Below, piece after piece: positions 53,569 to 63,106 of a stretch of 64,000 nt of DNA. The notes below the pieces were generated by a model. That model searched no databases, was not told the origin of the DNA, and saw only the letters and a program-made list of their open reading frames with translations. Source of the stretch: Roseibacillus sp. (GTDB lineage: Bacteria > Verrucomicrobiota > Verrucomicrobiia > Verrucomicrobiales > Akkermansiaceae). The stretch lies in contig JAQWTV010000110.1 of NCBI GenBank assembly GCA_029242545.1, positions 1 through 64,000 on the forward strand, written 5' to 3'. Both the position numbers and the translations under genes were made by a program. Each line of letters opens with the position of its first letter. The first letter of the stretch is position 1.

Positions 53569-54771
53569 TCAGTCCGCCTTCCCGTCCTTGTTCTCGTCCC
53601 GGATTCCTGAGTAGGGATTAGCAAGAACTGCCTGCCACGCGATTTTGCGGAACACCTTGTCGAGCTGGTCTCCCGGGAACCCCCCTGCCTCCACTTTCCC
53701 TTCAATCAGCTCAGGGGATCGCCGGTAAAGGGAAGCATAAAACACATAACCCTCCAGCCATTCAAATCCCGGCCCGAGGTGCCCCAGCTTATCCCGCCAA
53801 AGAGACTTCGCTTTACCTCCCAGCGCACGGTGGAGACCTTCCACTCCCGGCAACTCTCCCCGCTGGAAATACTGAGATGCCAGCACCATCGCCTCGCACG
53901 TCGGCATGATGAATATCCTTCCGGGATACTTCTTATTGAGCGAAGCGATCAGTTCACCATAAATCTCTCCCTGCAACTCACCAAGCTGCTTGATCGTTGC
54001 AGGAACGAACCCTTTCTTTTTGCCTCCCTCAATCTTGTCCAAGTGCTCAATCTGAGGCCAGCCATCGGAGAGAAAAAATTTCATGCCTGGATTATACTTG
54101 AGGCAAAACTCGATCCAGCAGGAGTAGTATTCCGGACGGTCGTTAAAATAAGGCCCCCACATCATGGCCTCCCATTCCGCATTGGCAATAGAGGCCAGAA
54201 GCTTCGGCTTCGCCTTTCCCTTGAACTGAAAGATGCCATTCTCCTGCTCCCACTTGTAACGAGTGCTTCCCGTCATCCCTCCTCCGGTATGCAGGTGCAA
54301 CGGCTGCTTAAATCCAGCCGTCTGACAGATTTTCGGGAGAGTCTTATAGCCGGGGCCCATGAAACTATGACCTGTTCCCACGACCCGCAGCCCTCCATCT
54401 TTTGGTTTTGCGAAGGAGGTAATTGGATCCCTGTCGGGGCCAAGAACTTTTGCATAGGTCTCCCGGATGCGTTCCGGCGACTGGTAACACACCGCATGTT
54501 CGGGAAATTTCCCCTTCTCCCATCCCGGGTGAATCTTGAAAGAGCGTGCCGCGCCCCGTTGTGCGCCACCTCCACCGCTTGCCTTGTCTCGAAAAGCGAG
54601 GGCCTCCGCTACCGTCAGTATGCCATCCTTGTTTGCATCAGCCTGAGGGAAACGCTTTAGCAACTGAGCAAGCTGATCCTTGGCGGGATTGGCACAGGCA
54701 ACACCACCTGGGGCAATCAGGATGACCAGCAAGGTCCAAGCCAGCCCACGGCATCTGATATTGAGCTTCAT
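53569..54771 (-). CDS. Exported EF-hand protein with a putative SGNH-like hydrolase domain
   Basis: From ATG 54771 the 400-aa product has a signal peptide (WTLLVILIAPGGVACA), an EF-hand loop DANKDGILTVAE near residues 45-56, and a second loop-like DENKDGKAD at the very C-terminus. The body is not a family I can name with certainty, but GTGHSFMGPG (Ser near 136) resembles SGNH block I and DKLGHLGPGFEWLEGYVFYASLY resembles block V (DxxHL). A hydrolase of the SGNH type is therefore a reasonable guess. The ORF-track start at 54879 adds 36 residues before the signal peptide and is unlikely. It is convergent with the propeller gene. Confidence 0.65.
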   Translation of the reverse strand: MKLNIRCRGLAWTLLVILIAPGGVACANPAKDQLAQLLKRFPQADANKDGILTVAEALAFRDKASGGGGAQRGAARSFKIHPGWEKGKFPEHAVCYQSPERIRETYAKVLGPDRDPITSFAKPKDGGLRVVGTGHSFMGPGYKTLPKICQTAGFKQPLHLHTGGGMTGSTRYKWEQENGIFQFKGKAKPKLLASIANAEWEAMMWGPYFNDRPEYYSCWIEFCLKYNPGMKFFLSDGWPQIEHLDKIEGGKKKGFVPATIKQLGELQGEIYGELIASLNKKYPGRIFIMPTCEAMVLASQYFQRGELPGVEGLHRALGGKAKSLWRDKLGHLGPGFEWLEGYVFYASLYRRSPELIEGKVEAGGFPGDQLDKVFRKIAWQAVLANPYSGIRDENKDGKAD

Positions 54772-54941
54772 GTGGGTGCCATGCTCCACCTCTCGCACCA
54801 GAGGTCCATTCAAATTCACAGAAAGAGAGGAGAGTTTCCAACTCGAACAAATTAGAAAACCCGATAAATTGCCCCGCACGGAGGAAGGAATATATTTCCG
54901 GATGTTCAGCCGGACTTCTACAAGGCAATACTAAGCAACAC

Positions 54942-56738
54942 ATGCGCTCCCTGCTCGTCTTCATCAGAATCCGGATGCTCACCTTTCTTCTCGGAGCCAT
55001 TTCTCTCTTTTTCGTTCCTCTCCTCGCTCAGAACACGAATACCCCCACCCCTGAGGCATCCTCTCCAGACCGGCCCGTCACGGGTCAGGGAGGCATGGTA
55101 GCCACTCAGGAAGCCCACGCCACCCGGGCGGCACTGGAAGTTCTCGCAGAGGGCGGCAATGCCGTCGACGCCGCGGTCACTGCGGGCTTTACCCTTGCAG
55201 TCACCCTCCCACGGGCCGGCAACCTTGGCGGAGGAGGCTTCATGCTGATTCATCTCGCGAGAGAGAACCGACAGCTTGCCCTGGACTACCGGGAGAAAGC
55301 TCCCGCTGCTGCCCACCGCGATATGTTCCTTACAAAGGAGGGCGCTCTGGACCCAAGCCTCTCCCGCTACACGCGGATGGCATCAGGAGTACCCGGCACT
55401 GTTCGTGGCTTGGCGCACGCCCTGCACCACTACGGAACGATCTCAATCCGTAGGGCCCTTGCGCCAGCGATCAAACTGGCTGCGGATGGATTTGTGGTTG
55501 GCCAAGACCTTCACCATTCCCTGGAATCCTGTGCTGACGATTTACATGCGGACAGCGAAGCCCGGCGCATCTTTCTCGATCCAGGCGGCAAGGCTTGGCC
55601 CGTAGGTAGCACTCTCGTTCAGAAAGACCTCGCCCGAAGCCTCCGCCTCCTGTCCGACAAAGGACCTGACGCATTTTACCTTGGGGATATTGCGAGCAGA
55701 ATTCATCGAGACATGCGCGCGCAGGGCGGACTTATCACTCGTAAGGATCTCGCTGGTTACCGTGCCGTGGAAAGGGAACCAATCAGAGGCCACTACCGGG
55801 GCTGGAAGATCATGTCCATGCCCCCCCCCAGCTCAGGAGGTATTCATCTCATCCAGATGCTCAATATCATGGAGAATTTTCCGATAGACGATTATGGCCC
55901 AAACTCAGCCCAGACAATTCATGTTGTTACTGAGGCAATGAAACGGGCCTACGCCGACCGGTCACGCTATCTTGGAGATCCCGACTTTTCTGAGATACCC
56001 GTAGCCCAGCTCATCTCCAAGAACTACGGGAAGAACCTCGCTGAGGAAATCAAGCCCGGGCGTATCACCCCCAGCAGCCAGATCACCCCGGGGCTTGGGC
56101 CTCTCGCGCCGCCCGAGAGCAGAGAGACCACTCACTTCAGCGTCATTGACCGGGAGGGAAACGCGGTTTCTAACACTTATACCCTCAACTTCAGTTACGG
56201 ATCACGCATTGTAGTCCCCGGCACGGGAATTCTTCTCAATAACGAAATGGATGACTTCTCGGCAAAACCGGGAACTCCTAATGCCTATGGGCTCATCGGG
56301 GGACGCCGCAATGCGATCGAACCGGGAAAGCGAATGCTCAGCTCAATGACCCCAACCATCCTGCTCAGAGACGACGACACCATTATCGCCACCGGAAGTC
56401 CTGGGGGGAGTCGCATCATCAACATCGTACTTCAAGTCGTGAGCAACATCATCGACCATGGCATGAATGTCGCGGAAGCAACTCAGACGACTCGTTTTCA
56501 CCACCAGTGGCTCCCCGATGAGCTGAGGATTGAGAACGGGCTGGGGCCAGAGACCACCGCGCAGCTAGTCAAATGGGGGCATATTGTCCGCCCCACCGGG
56601 CCCATTGGTTCCACCCAAACGGTCATGATGAGTAAAGGAGTCTTTCTGGGGGCCAGCGACCCCCGGATAGGCGGAGCACTCACCCTCGGACTTTCCGGCA
56701 ACTCCTTCCCACAGGACAAGGTTCTCCCCCGGGAATAA
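54942..56738 (+). CDS. ggt: Gamma-glutamyltransferase
   Basis: The 598-aa preproenzyme has a signal peptide (LLGAISLFFVPLLAQ). The large subunit has GGNAVDAAVTAGFTLAVTLP and the loop GGGGFMLIHL. The autocleavage and nucleophile Thr is in RETTHFSVID, and GSPGGSRIINIVLQVV follows in the small subunit. The enzyme transfers or hydrolyses gamma-glutamyl groups of glutathione and related peptides in the periplasm. Only 170 bases separate it from the divergent EF-hand gene. An alternative ATG at 54975 would shorten the signal peptide n-region. Confidence 0.95.
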   Translation: MRSLLVFIRIRMLTFLLGAISLFFVPLLAQNTNTPTPEASSPDRPVTGQGGMVATQEAHATRAALEVLAEGGNAVDAAVTAGFTLAVTLPRAGNLGGGGFMLIHLARENRQLALDYREKAPAAAHRDMFLTKEGALDPSLSRYTRMASGVPGTVRGLAHALHHYGTISIRRALAPAIKLAADGFVVGQDLHHSLESCADDLHADSEARRIFLDPGGKAWPVGSTLVQKDLARSLRLLSDKGPDAFYLGDIASRIHRDMRAQGGLITRKDLAGYRAVEREPIRGHYRGWKIMSMPPPSSGGIHLIQMLNIMENFPIDDYGPNSAQTIHVVTEAMKRAYADRSRYLGDPDFSEIPVAQLISKNYGKNLAEEIKPGRITPSSQITPGLGPLAPPESRETTHFSVIDREGNAVSNTYTLNFSYGSRIVVPGTGILLNNEMDDFSAKPGTPNAYGLIGGRRNAIEPGKRMLSSMTPTILLRDDDTIIATGSPGGSRIINIVLQVVSNIIDHGMNVAEATQTTRFHHQWLPDELRIENGLGPETTAQLVKWGHIVRPTGPIGSTQTVMMSKGVFLGASDPRIGGALTLGLSGNSFPQDKVLPRE

Positions 56739-56944
56739 CCATTCCAAAACCCGTCCGGGTTACTCCTGATCATCCTGATAGTCCCAGCGCGATCAATCGA
56801 AGCAGACCTGATATCCTGAGCCGGGAAGGAAAACGCGTTCCAAGCCTGCTTCTACGTCCAGCTCCACACACGCAGGGCAACATTGGAAAATAGACTCGCT
56901 CCGCACCATCCGCGGGATCCACAATCCCCTGAGACTCGTTCATC

Positions 56945-59900
56945 ATGTCCCTTCCCCCCTCGCTACCCCGGGCAGTCCTCACTCTTTTTCTGCTGCTTCC
57001 TGCCGCACTCATGGCCGCGCCCCCCCGGATCACTGAGTTCATGGCCAGTAACAATGGGATCATTGCCGACGAGGATGGAGACTACCCGGACTGGATTGAA
57101 ATCCACAACCCCGACCCGGCCTCCATCGACCTCGCCGGACACTCGCTGACCGATGACCCCTTGGAGCCGAGAAAGTGGATCTTCCCAAGCGGATCCACCG
57201 TCAGGGGAGGTGGATATATTGTGGTATTCGCCTCCGGCAAGAATCGCACTACTTCGGGAGCCGAACTACATACAAACTTCCAGCTGAATGCAGGTGGCGA
57301 TTACCTTTCCCTTCTTGCTCCTGATGGAGCCCGTATACTCACCGAGTTCGGCTCCGAGGTCATTCCTTTTCCGCGCCAACGTCCTGACATTTCTTACGGC
57401 ACCGGGGAAGCCTCGCTCAAAATCAATCTCCTCGGCGATGCTCCTACCGCCCGCTATCTCGTTCCTGCAGCCGAAGATGATCTCAATCCGCAGTGGGCGA
57501 CCCGTCTTTTTGACGACACCAGCTGGACCAGCGGAAGCCTCGCACTCGGATTCGACCTCGATGGGAACGACGGAAGCGCCATTGCTCCACGAAACCATTG
57601 GCCTCTCGATGATGGCTTTGGCAGCGTCGCCCGCGACATCAGCGGAGATTTTCCGGGATCCCTGATCGGAATACAGGGGGAATCACCATTGTGGAACCTC
57701 GACGCTCCGCCCATCGCAGGCGGACCGGAGTCCTCCCTGAGTTTTGATGGCACCGCAACCTTTCTCCAGACCACCCTGCCCGGCATCGGAGGATCCTCAT
57801 CACGCTCCATCGTATTCTGGATCCGATCAGACGATACTTCGAACCATGGAATCGTCTCGTGGGGAAATCGGGATTCTCCCTCGGGAAAGTTTCATCTCCG
57901 GCTCAACAGTAATCCAGATAGCGGAACCCTGGGGGCGATCCGATGCGACCTTGGCGGAGGAAGCGCCGTCGGTTCCACCAGTCTCGCCGACAACCAATGG
58001 CATCACGTCGCCGTCGTCCTGGAAGAAGATGCCACTCCTACGCTCACGGATCTTCGATTCTACATTGACGGCATAGAAGACCCCGCCACCGCTCCCGCAA
58101 CCGTTCCTATCGATACTGATATTTCCAGCATTGACTCTCTGCAAGTTGCAATCGGACGACGCGTCGAGAGGACTCCTCTCTACTTCTCCGGCAATCTTGC
58201 AGATGTCGCCCTTTATGACGTTGCCCTGACTTCTGACGCCATCACGAGACTGGCGGCAGGCTCCTTCCGCCCCTCCAGTTCTGTTGGATTCGGCAGCTAC
58301 ATAATAACTAATACCGAGAGTGAGATGCTGAACCAAGGCGCCTCACTGTTTGTTCGCGCCCGCTTCGACCTACCGACCGCTCACTCACTGGAGAGCCTGC
58401 GCCTCTTGCTACGCTACGATGATGGTATTCGCGCCTTCATCAACGGCGAGCAAGTCGCAAGCGCGAACATTCCGGTGGAAAGCTCATGGAACACAACGGC
58501 ACAAACAGAGCGGACCAACGTAGAGGCCGTGAGCACGGTTGAATTCAACGCCTCACAAGTCCTGCCTTCCCTGCGTTCGACTGACAACATTCTTGCCCTG
58601 CACGGAGCAAACCTCAACGCCGGCGATCGCGACTTCCTCATCGACGCCCAGCTTGAGGGTATCGACCTCGGACAACGCTCTGCCGGCTACTTCCTGACCC
58701 CTACGCCGGGAGCCGAAAACACCGGGGAGCCTGATACCGGGGCTTTCGTAGCTGATACAAAATTCACACCTAATCGTGGATTCTATGAGGAACCCTTCGA
58801 TCTTACGATCAGCAGCAAAACCGAGGGCGCTTCCATCTATTACACACTGGACGGGAGCGAGCCGTCCTCGAGCAACGGCATACTCTACGACGGCCCTCTT
58901 ACAATCGATGGCACCGCCACCGTCAGAGCAGTGGCGCTGAAACTCGGACTCGTTTCCACAAATATCGACACCCATACCTACATCTTTCCATCCAGCGTGC
59001 TCACTCAAAGCACCACACCTCTGGGCTTTCCCACGGCCTGGGGAGAGCGTGCAACCGATTACGAAATGGACCCGGATCTGATTGGCACTGCCTACTCCCG
59101 GGAGGAGATCATCGATTCGCTGCGTTCTCTTCCCTCCATCTCAGTCGTCATGAACGTCGACGACCTCTTTGATGGGGAGAGCGGATTTTACGCCAATTCG
59201 AACGAAAGCGGTGACGAATGGGAAAAGCGTTGTTCTTATGAGTTCTTCGATTTTCCGAATGGCGCCCAGACTCAATTGAACGGAGGAATCCGGGCGGTGG
59301 GCCGTGCGAGTCGTTCCGCCAATCGCGGCAAACACAATCTCCGGGCAGTCTTCCGCTCAGAGTATGGCCCAACCAAGCTGCGGTTCCCCCTTTTTGCTGA
59401 TTCCGAGGTCACCGAGTTTAACTCCCTCATCCTTCGAGGAGGCAATGGAGACTCATGGCTGAATCCGGGTGTGGTGGAGCGGGCGCAGTATATTCGTGAT
59501 CAGTGGCACCGGGACGCGCAGCGCGCTACCGGGCAGCCCTTCCAACACCAGATGTATGCTCATCTCTACCTCAACGGGCTCTACTGGGGCATGTATCATA
59601 TTTTCGAACGTTTTGAGGACGATATGCTCGCAGAGCACTTCGGAGGCGAGGAAGAAGACTGGGACGCGATCAAGGATGCTGGGAGGGCGAGCGTTCTTGA
59701 AGTAGTCGATGGTGACCTGAGCGCCTGGAATCGCACTTTAGCGGTAACACGGCGGGATATGAGCAACCCCAGAAACTATGCAAACGCCCTGATCTTTATC
59801 GATCCCGACACCTGGATTGATTATTTTATCACCAATTTCTATTCCGGAAATACCGACTGGGATCAGTCCAACTGGAGAGCAGCCCGGCGCAGGGATAGGG

Positions 59901-61927
59901 ACGCCAAATGGATGCTCTTCGCATGGGACTCCGAGCGGACGGACCTGAACGCGACTCAGGGCACAAACTCCAGCACCAACGATGCCACGGTTGAGAACAC
60001 GCCGAACTTTCCATCGAGCGTGCATCAGCGATTGACCGCCAACGAAGAGTATCGCCTGCGCTTCGCTGACCGGGTCCGGCTGCACTGTTTTAATGGCGGA
60101 ACCTTCACCCCGGAGGGAGCAGCTCAACTGTGGGACACCCGAGCTGATGAGATTTATGAACCGCTCATCGTGGAGGCGATACGGTGGGGGGACCGCCATC
60201 GTTTCCCTCCCGCCCGCCGGGAAACCTTCTGGCGGCAGATGTATAATACCATGCAGAGCGATTTCTTCCCCCAGCGCACCGAAACCCTGATCTCTCAACT
60301 CAGGGCTCGCGGACTCTATCCCTCGGTGGAAGCCCCGGACTTCACTCCTCACGGAGGCCTCTTCACCGATCAATCGGAGGTCACGATCAGTGCGAGCACC
60401 GGAGGCACAATCTATTACACCACTGATGGAAGTGATCCCCGACGACCGACCACTACAGGATCCGAATCCCTCCTTCTTCCCGAGGGATCTCCTACCCAAG
60501 CATTCATCCCTACAGATGACTCTCTCGCAATGACGTGGACGGAACCAGAATTTGATGATACCGGCTGGATAAGCGGGGCAAGCGGGGTCGGATTCGAGCT
60601 GGACACAGGCTTTGAAGGGCTTTTCGGGGTCGACCTGAGTGAAATGCATTCTCTGAACTCCTCGGCTTACGCCCGGTGGGAGTTCGATATTCTGGACCGA
60701 GCCCAGCTAGCTGCAATCACCTCCCTGACATTGCGCGCACGCTATGATGACGGGTTCATCGCCTACCTGAACGGAGGAGAGGCGGCCTCCGCAAATCGAC
60801 CCGCCAATCCCGCTTGGAATTCCCACGCCTCTGCTGCCCACCCGGACGGATCAGCTGTCGAATTCAGCACCTTCAATCTCAGCAATTCAATCAATCGCCT
60901 GCGACTTGGCACCAACGTGCTCGCCGTTCACTGCATGAACCAGCAATCGGACAGCAATGATCTTCTCTTCATTCCCGAACTGGTAGCAGCCACCGGAACC
61001 ATTCCTGCTGGCGTCTCTCCCTCCGCCCAAGTTTACAATGGTCTCCCCCTTGCACTCGAGGAAAGCACCCGTCTGCAGGCCCGGGCACTGAGGAACGGAA
61101 CATGGTCCGCACTGACCAGCACTATCTTTACGGTAGGAACCCCGGCCACCTCTGAGCACATCGCGATCAGCGAAGTGCATTATCACCCTCTCGGGGATTC
61201 TCCCACCGAGTTCCTCGAGCTGATCAATATCTCCGATGAAGTGGCGGACCTCACTGGTCTCTCCTTCACCAATGGCATTGCATTCACCTTCCCCGAGGCC
61301 ACCCTCCTCTCCCCAGGCGAACGCACGCTCGTCGTCGAGAATATCACCGCTTTCGAAATTGCCTATGGTCTCGGCTTGCCCATTGCCGGATCCTTTGCAA
61401 ATGGAACGCGCCTCTCGAACGGAGGCGAGCGTATTACCTTGCTGGCCCGCGACGGCTCCACCATCTCCGACTTCCGCTACCGCGATTCCCACCCCTGGCC
61501 ACAAGCCCCGGACCAGACTGGGCAAAGCCTCATTCTTGTCGTCCCCGGGGAATCCTCCCCTTCCAACCCGCTCAGTTGGCGCGCCAGCATTCTTCCAGGA
61601 GGAAACCCAAGTTCCTCCGACTCCATCTCTTTCCTCGCAGGAGAGTCGCAATCCCTTCTTGATTATGCACTTACAGATAATACGGAGCTCCAGTTCTCAG
61701 TAGTGGAGGACCTCTCTGTTCTTTCCTTCCTTACCCGTAGCGCAGCGGATGACGCCACCATCTGGGTAGAATTTTCCCCTGATCTTCGCACTTGGACATA
61801 TGCCCCGACCGAGTCTCTGGTTTCCCGGGACGCTAGACCCGATGGAACAACCCTCTACCGCTTCACTATGCCTGCTCCCCAGCGAGACTTGGTGAGATTT
61901 GCCCGCCTGCGTATCGAACTGCGCTGA
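56945..61927 (+). CDS. Giant secreted CotH / LamG / lamin-tail multidomain protein
   Basis: The 1660-aa product has a signal peptide, then a lamin-tail domain (about 28-125, ITEFMASNNG). A galactose-binding-like domain is split by a LamG/concanavalin-like domain (about 205-440), resumes with RYDDGIRAFING near 490, and ends near 571. A chitobiase C-terminal-like domain (608-683, YYTLDGSEP) follows. A CotH domain (about 725-1117) includes the RGGNGDSWLN and MLFAWDSERTDLN motifs. A second YYTTDGSDP domain is interrupted by another galactose-binding-like domain (1172-1355). A second lamin-tail domain (from about 1403) and a terminal beta domain ending FARLRIELR complete it. CotH is an atypical protein kinase fold, so a secreted kinase-like or structural surface role is possible. 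It stands alone on the plus strand. Confidence 0.9.
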   Translation: MSLPPSLPRAVLTLFLLLPAALMAAPPRITEFMASNNGIIADEDGDYPDWIEIHNPDPASIDLAGHSLTDDPLEPRKWIFPSGSTVRGGGYIVVFASGKNRTTSGAELHTNFQLNAGGDYLSLLAPDGARILTEFGSEVIPFPRQRPDISYGTGEASLKINLLGDAPTARYLVPAAEDDLNPQWATRLFDDTSWTSGSLALGFDLDGNDGSAIAPRNHWPLDDGFGSVARDISGDFPGSLIGIQGESPLWNLDAPPIAGGPESSLSFDGTATFLQTTLPGIGGSSSRSIVFWIRSDDTSNHGIVSWGNRDSPSGKFHLRLNSNPDSGTLGAIRCDLGGGSAVGSTSLADNQWHHVAVVLEEDATPTLTDLRFYIDGIEDPATAPATVPIDTDISSIDSLQVAIGRRVERTPLYFSGNLADVALYDVALTSDAITRLAAGSFRPSSSVGFGSYIITNTESEMLNQGASLFVRARFDLPTAHSLESLRLLLRYDDGIRAFINGEQVASANIPVESSWNTTAQTERTNVEAVSTVEFNASQVLPSLRSTDNILALHGANLNAGDRDFLIDAQLEGIDLGQRSAGYFLTPTPGAENTGEPDTGAFVADTKFTPNRGFYEEPFDLTISSKTEGASIYYTLDGSEPSSSNGILYDGPLTIDGTATVRAVALKLGLVSTNIDTHTYIFPSSVLTQSTTPLGFPTAWGERATDYEMDPDLIGTAYSREEIIDSLRSLPSISVVMNVDDLFDGESGFYANSNESGDEWEKRCSYEFFDFPNGAQTQLNGGIRAVGRASRSANRGKHNLRAVFRSEYGPTKLRFPLFADSEVTEFNSLILRGGNGDSWLNPGVVERAQYIRDQWHRDAQRATGQPFQHQMYAHLYLNGLYWGMYHIFERFEDDMLAEHFGGEEEDWDAIKDAGRASVLEVVDGDLSAWNRTLAVTRRDMSNPRNYANALIFIDPDTWIDYFITNFYSGNTDWDQSNWRAARRRDRDAKWMLFAWDSERTDLNATQGTNSSTNDATVENTPNFPSSVHQRLTANEEYRLRFADRVRLHCFNGGTFTPEGAAQLWDTRADEIYEPLIVEAIRWGDRHRFPPARRETFWRQMYNTMQSDFFPQRTETLISQLRARGLYPSVEAPDFTPHGGLFTDQSEVTISASTGGTIYYTTDGSDPRRPTTTGSESLLLPEGSPTQAFIPTDDSLAMTWTEPEFDDTGWISGASGVGFELDTGFEGLFGVDLSEMHSLNSSAYARWEFDILDRAQLAAITSLTLRARYDDGFIAYLNGGEAASANRPANPAWNSHASAAHPDGSAVEFSTFNLSNSINRLRLGTNVLAVHCMNQQSDSNDLLFIPELVAATGTIPAGVSPSAQVYNGLPLALEESTRLQARALRNGTWSALTSTIFTVGTPATSEHIAISEVHYHPLGDSPTEFLELINISDEVADLTGLSFTNGIAFTFPEATLLSPGERTLVVENITAFEIAYGLGLPIAGSFANGTRLSNGGERITLLARDGSTISDFRYRDSHPWPQAPDQTGQSLILVVPGESSPSNPLSWRASILPGGNPSSSDSISFLAGESQSLLDYALTDNTELQFSVVEDLSVLSFLTRSAADDATIWVEFSPDLRTWTYAPTESLVSRDARPDGTTLYRFTMPAPQRDLVRFARLRIELR

Positions 61928-61994
61928 GCACGGAATATATTCTTTGACCGACCCCGATGTGAGAACACCATATCCCTTCTTCCTCCAAAATCCC

Positions 61995-62720
61995 GTGAAT
62001 AGACATTTCCTGATACTCAAGATCACAACCTTCTTTCTCTCTCTCCTGTTCACCGCCATGCCGGAAGCTCAGGCAGGGGAATCGAGCCCCAATACCCTGA
62101 CCAAGCAAGAACGAGCCGATGGCTGGCGTCTTCTTTTCGACGGAAAATCTGCGGGCTCTTGGCGCCAATTTGGAAAGGACGTCGCTCCCGCCAGCGGATG
62201 GGAGGTCTCGCAAGGGTGGTTGATTAAAAGAGCCGGGGCCAAGCCAGGCAACATCGTCTCCCGGGAAGAATTCTCCAACTTTGAGTTTTCGTGGGAATGG
62301 CGGATGGAATCCGGGGGAAACAATGGCGTTAAATACTTCGTCGATGAAACCCGGGGCAATCTCGGCCATGAGTATCAGATGCTGGCCAAGGTAGAGCAGA
62401 AGCCCAGCAAGAGCTCCACCGGAGGATTCTACGCTGTCCTCGCACCAGCTGATCCCCCGCCGGTGCGATTCTACCCAAAGATCAACGCTTCGCGAATCAG
62501 GGTAGAGGCCAATAAGGTCACCCATTGGCTTAATGGCCGGAAAATATTGGAGTATATCTGCGGCAGCGAAGACGTCCTCTCAAACGTGGCCTCCAGTAAA
62601 TTCAAAAAGGTGGCGGGGTTTGGAGAGAAACTAACTGCCCGCCTCATGCTCACCGATCACGGCAGTGAGTGCAGCTTCCGCAATCTCAAGATTCGCGAGC
62701 TGAAGGCCGACCCCAAATAG
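61995..62720 (+). CDS. DUF1080 (3-keto-disaccharide hydrolase-like) secreted protein
   Basis: The jelly-roll DUF1080 domain (PF06439) opens with GWRLLFDGKSAGSWRQ, then WEVSQGWLIK, GGNNGVKYFV and the closing DHGSECSFRNLKIREL. Members are extracytoplasmic and some hydrolyse 3-keto-glycosides or other glycans. The ORF-track start at 61899 overlaps the upstream gene. I prefer GTG 61995, which gives a clear signal peptide (FLILKITTFFLSLLFTAMPEAQA), although no Shine-Dalgarno sequence precedes it. PVC genomes often carry many DUF1080 genes near DUF1501/PSD1 clusters. Confidence 0.88.
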   Translation: MNRHFLILKITTFFLSLLFTAMPEAQAGESSPNTLTKQERADGWRLLFDGKSAGSWRQFGKDVAPASGWEVSQGWLIKRAGAKPGNIVSREEFSNFEFSWEWRMESGGNNGVKYFVDETRGNLGHEYQMLAKVEQKPSKSSTGGFYAVLAPADPPPVRFYPKINASRIRVEANKVTHWLNGRKILEYICGSEDVLSNVASSKFKKVAGFGEKLTARLMLTDHGSECSFRNLKIRELKADPK

Positions 62721-63106
62721 CCTCGGAGCCACCTCCGAAAAGCCCCTCGCCGGGCCCCAGAGCTCCCTACTGATCCTTTGTAGGGACTTCCATGGGCCAC
62801 CTCGCTTTCCGCACCCCACAGGACTCGGTCTTACAGCATCCTTGTCCTCAGCGACTGTCGACTTCGATAACTGCGAAGAAAATAGGCGTTTTTGGCGAAA
62901 TTGTCCCAAGAGCAAGGCCCCGTCTCCGACTCCCCTCTGACCCACGGCATTTTGGCCGCCACAAAGGTCAGGAAAACCCCTCCCATGGTCTCGAGAACCC
63001 TTGACCCCTCAGATGAAATGGCGAAAATTCCACGTAGACACTTGGAAGGCGCTTGTTCCATCGAATAGCCGTGGATCCAGCCCGAAACACCGACTCCGTC
63101 CAACAA
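62721..63106. promoter_or_regulatory. Intergenic region upstream of the truncated repeat gene
   Basis: No gene is supported in this 386-base gap; the short ORFs listed there lack family features. Besides the two inverted repeats near its left end, TTGACC at 63001-63006 followed after 16 bases by GAAAAT at 63023-63028 is a possible sigma-70 promoter, which would give a 5' leader of about 70 bases before ATG 63107. Confidence 0.4.
62764..62786. repeat. Inverted repeat downstream of the DUF1080 gene
   Basis: TCCCTAC and GTAGGGA form a perfect 7-bp inverted repeat with a 9-base loop, 44 bases after the stop codon. A smaller hairpin, TCGGAG-CCAC-CTCCGA, lies at 62723-62738, right behind the stop. 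Neither has a T tract, so they could be weak or factor-assisted terminators. Confidence 0.35.
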
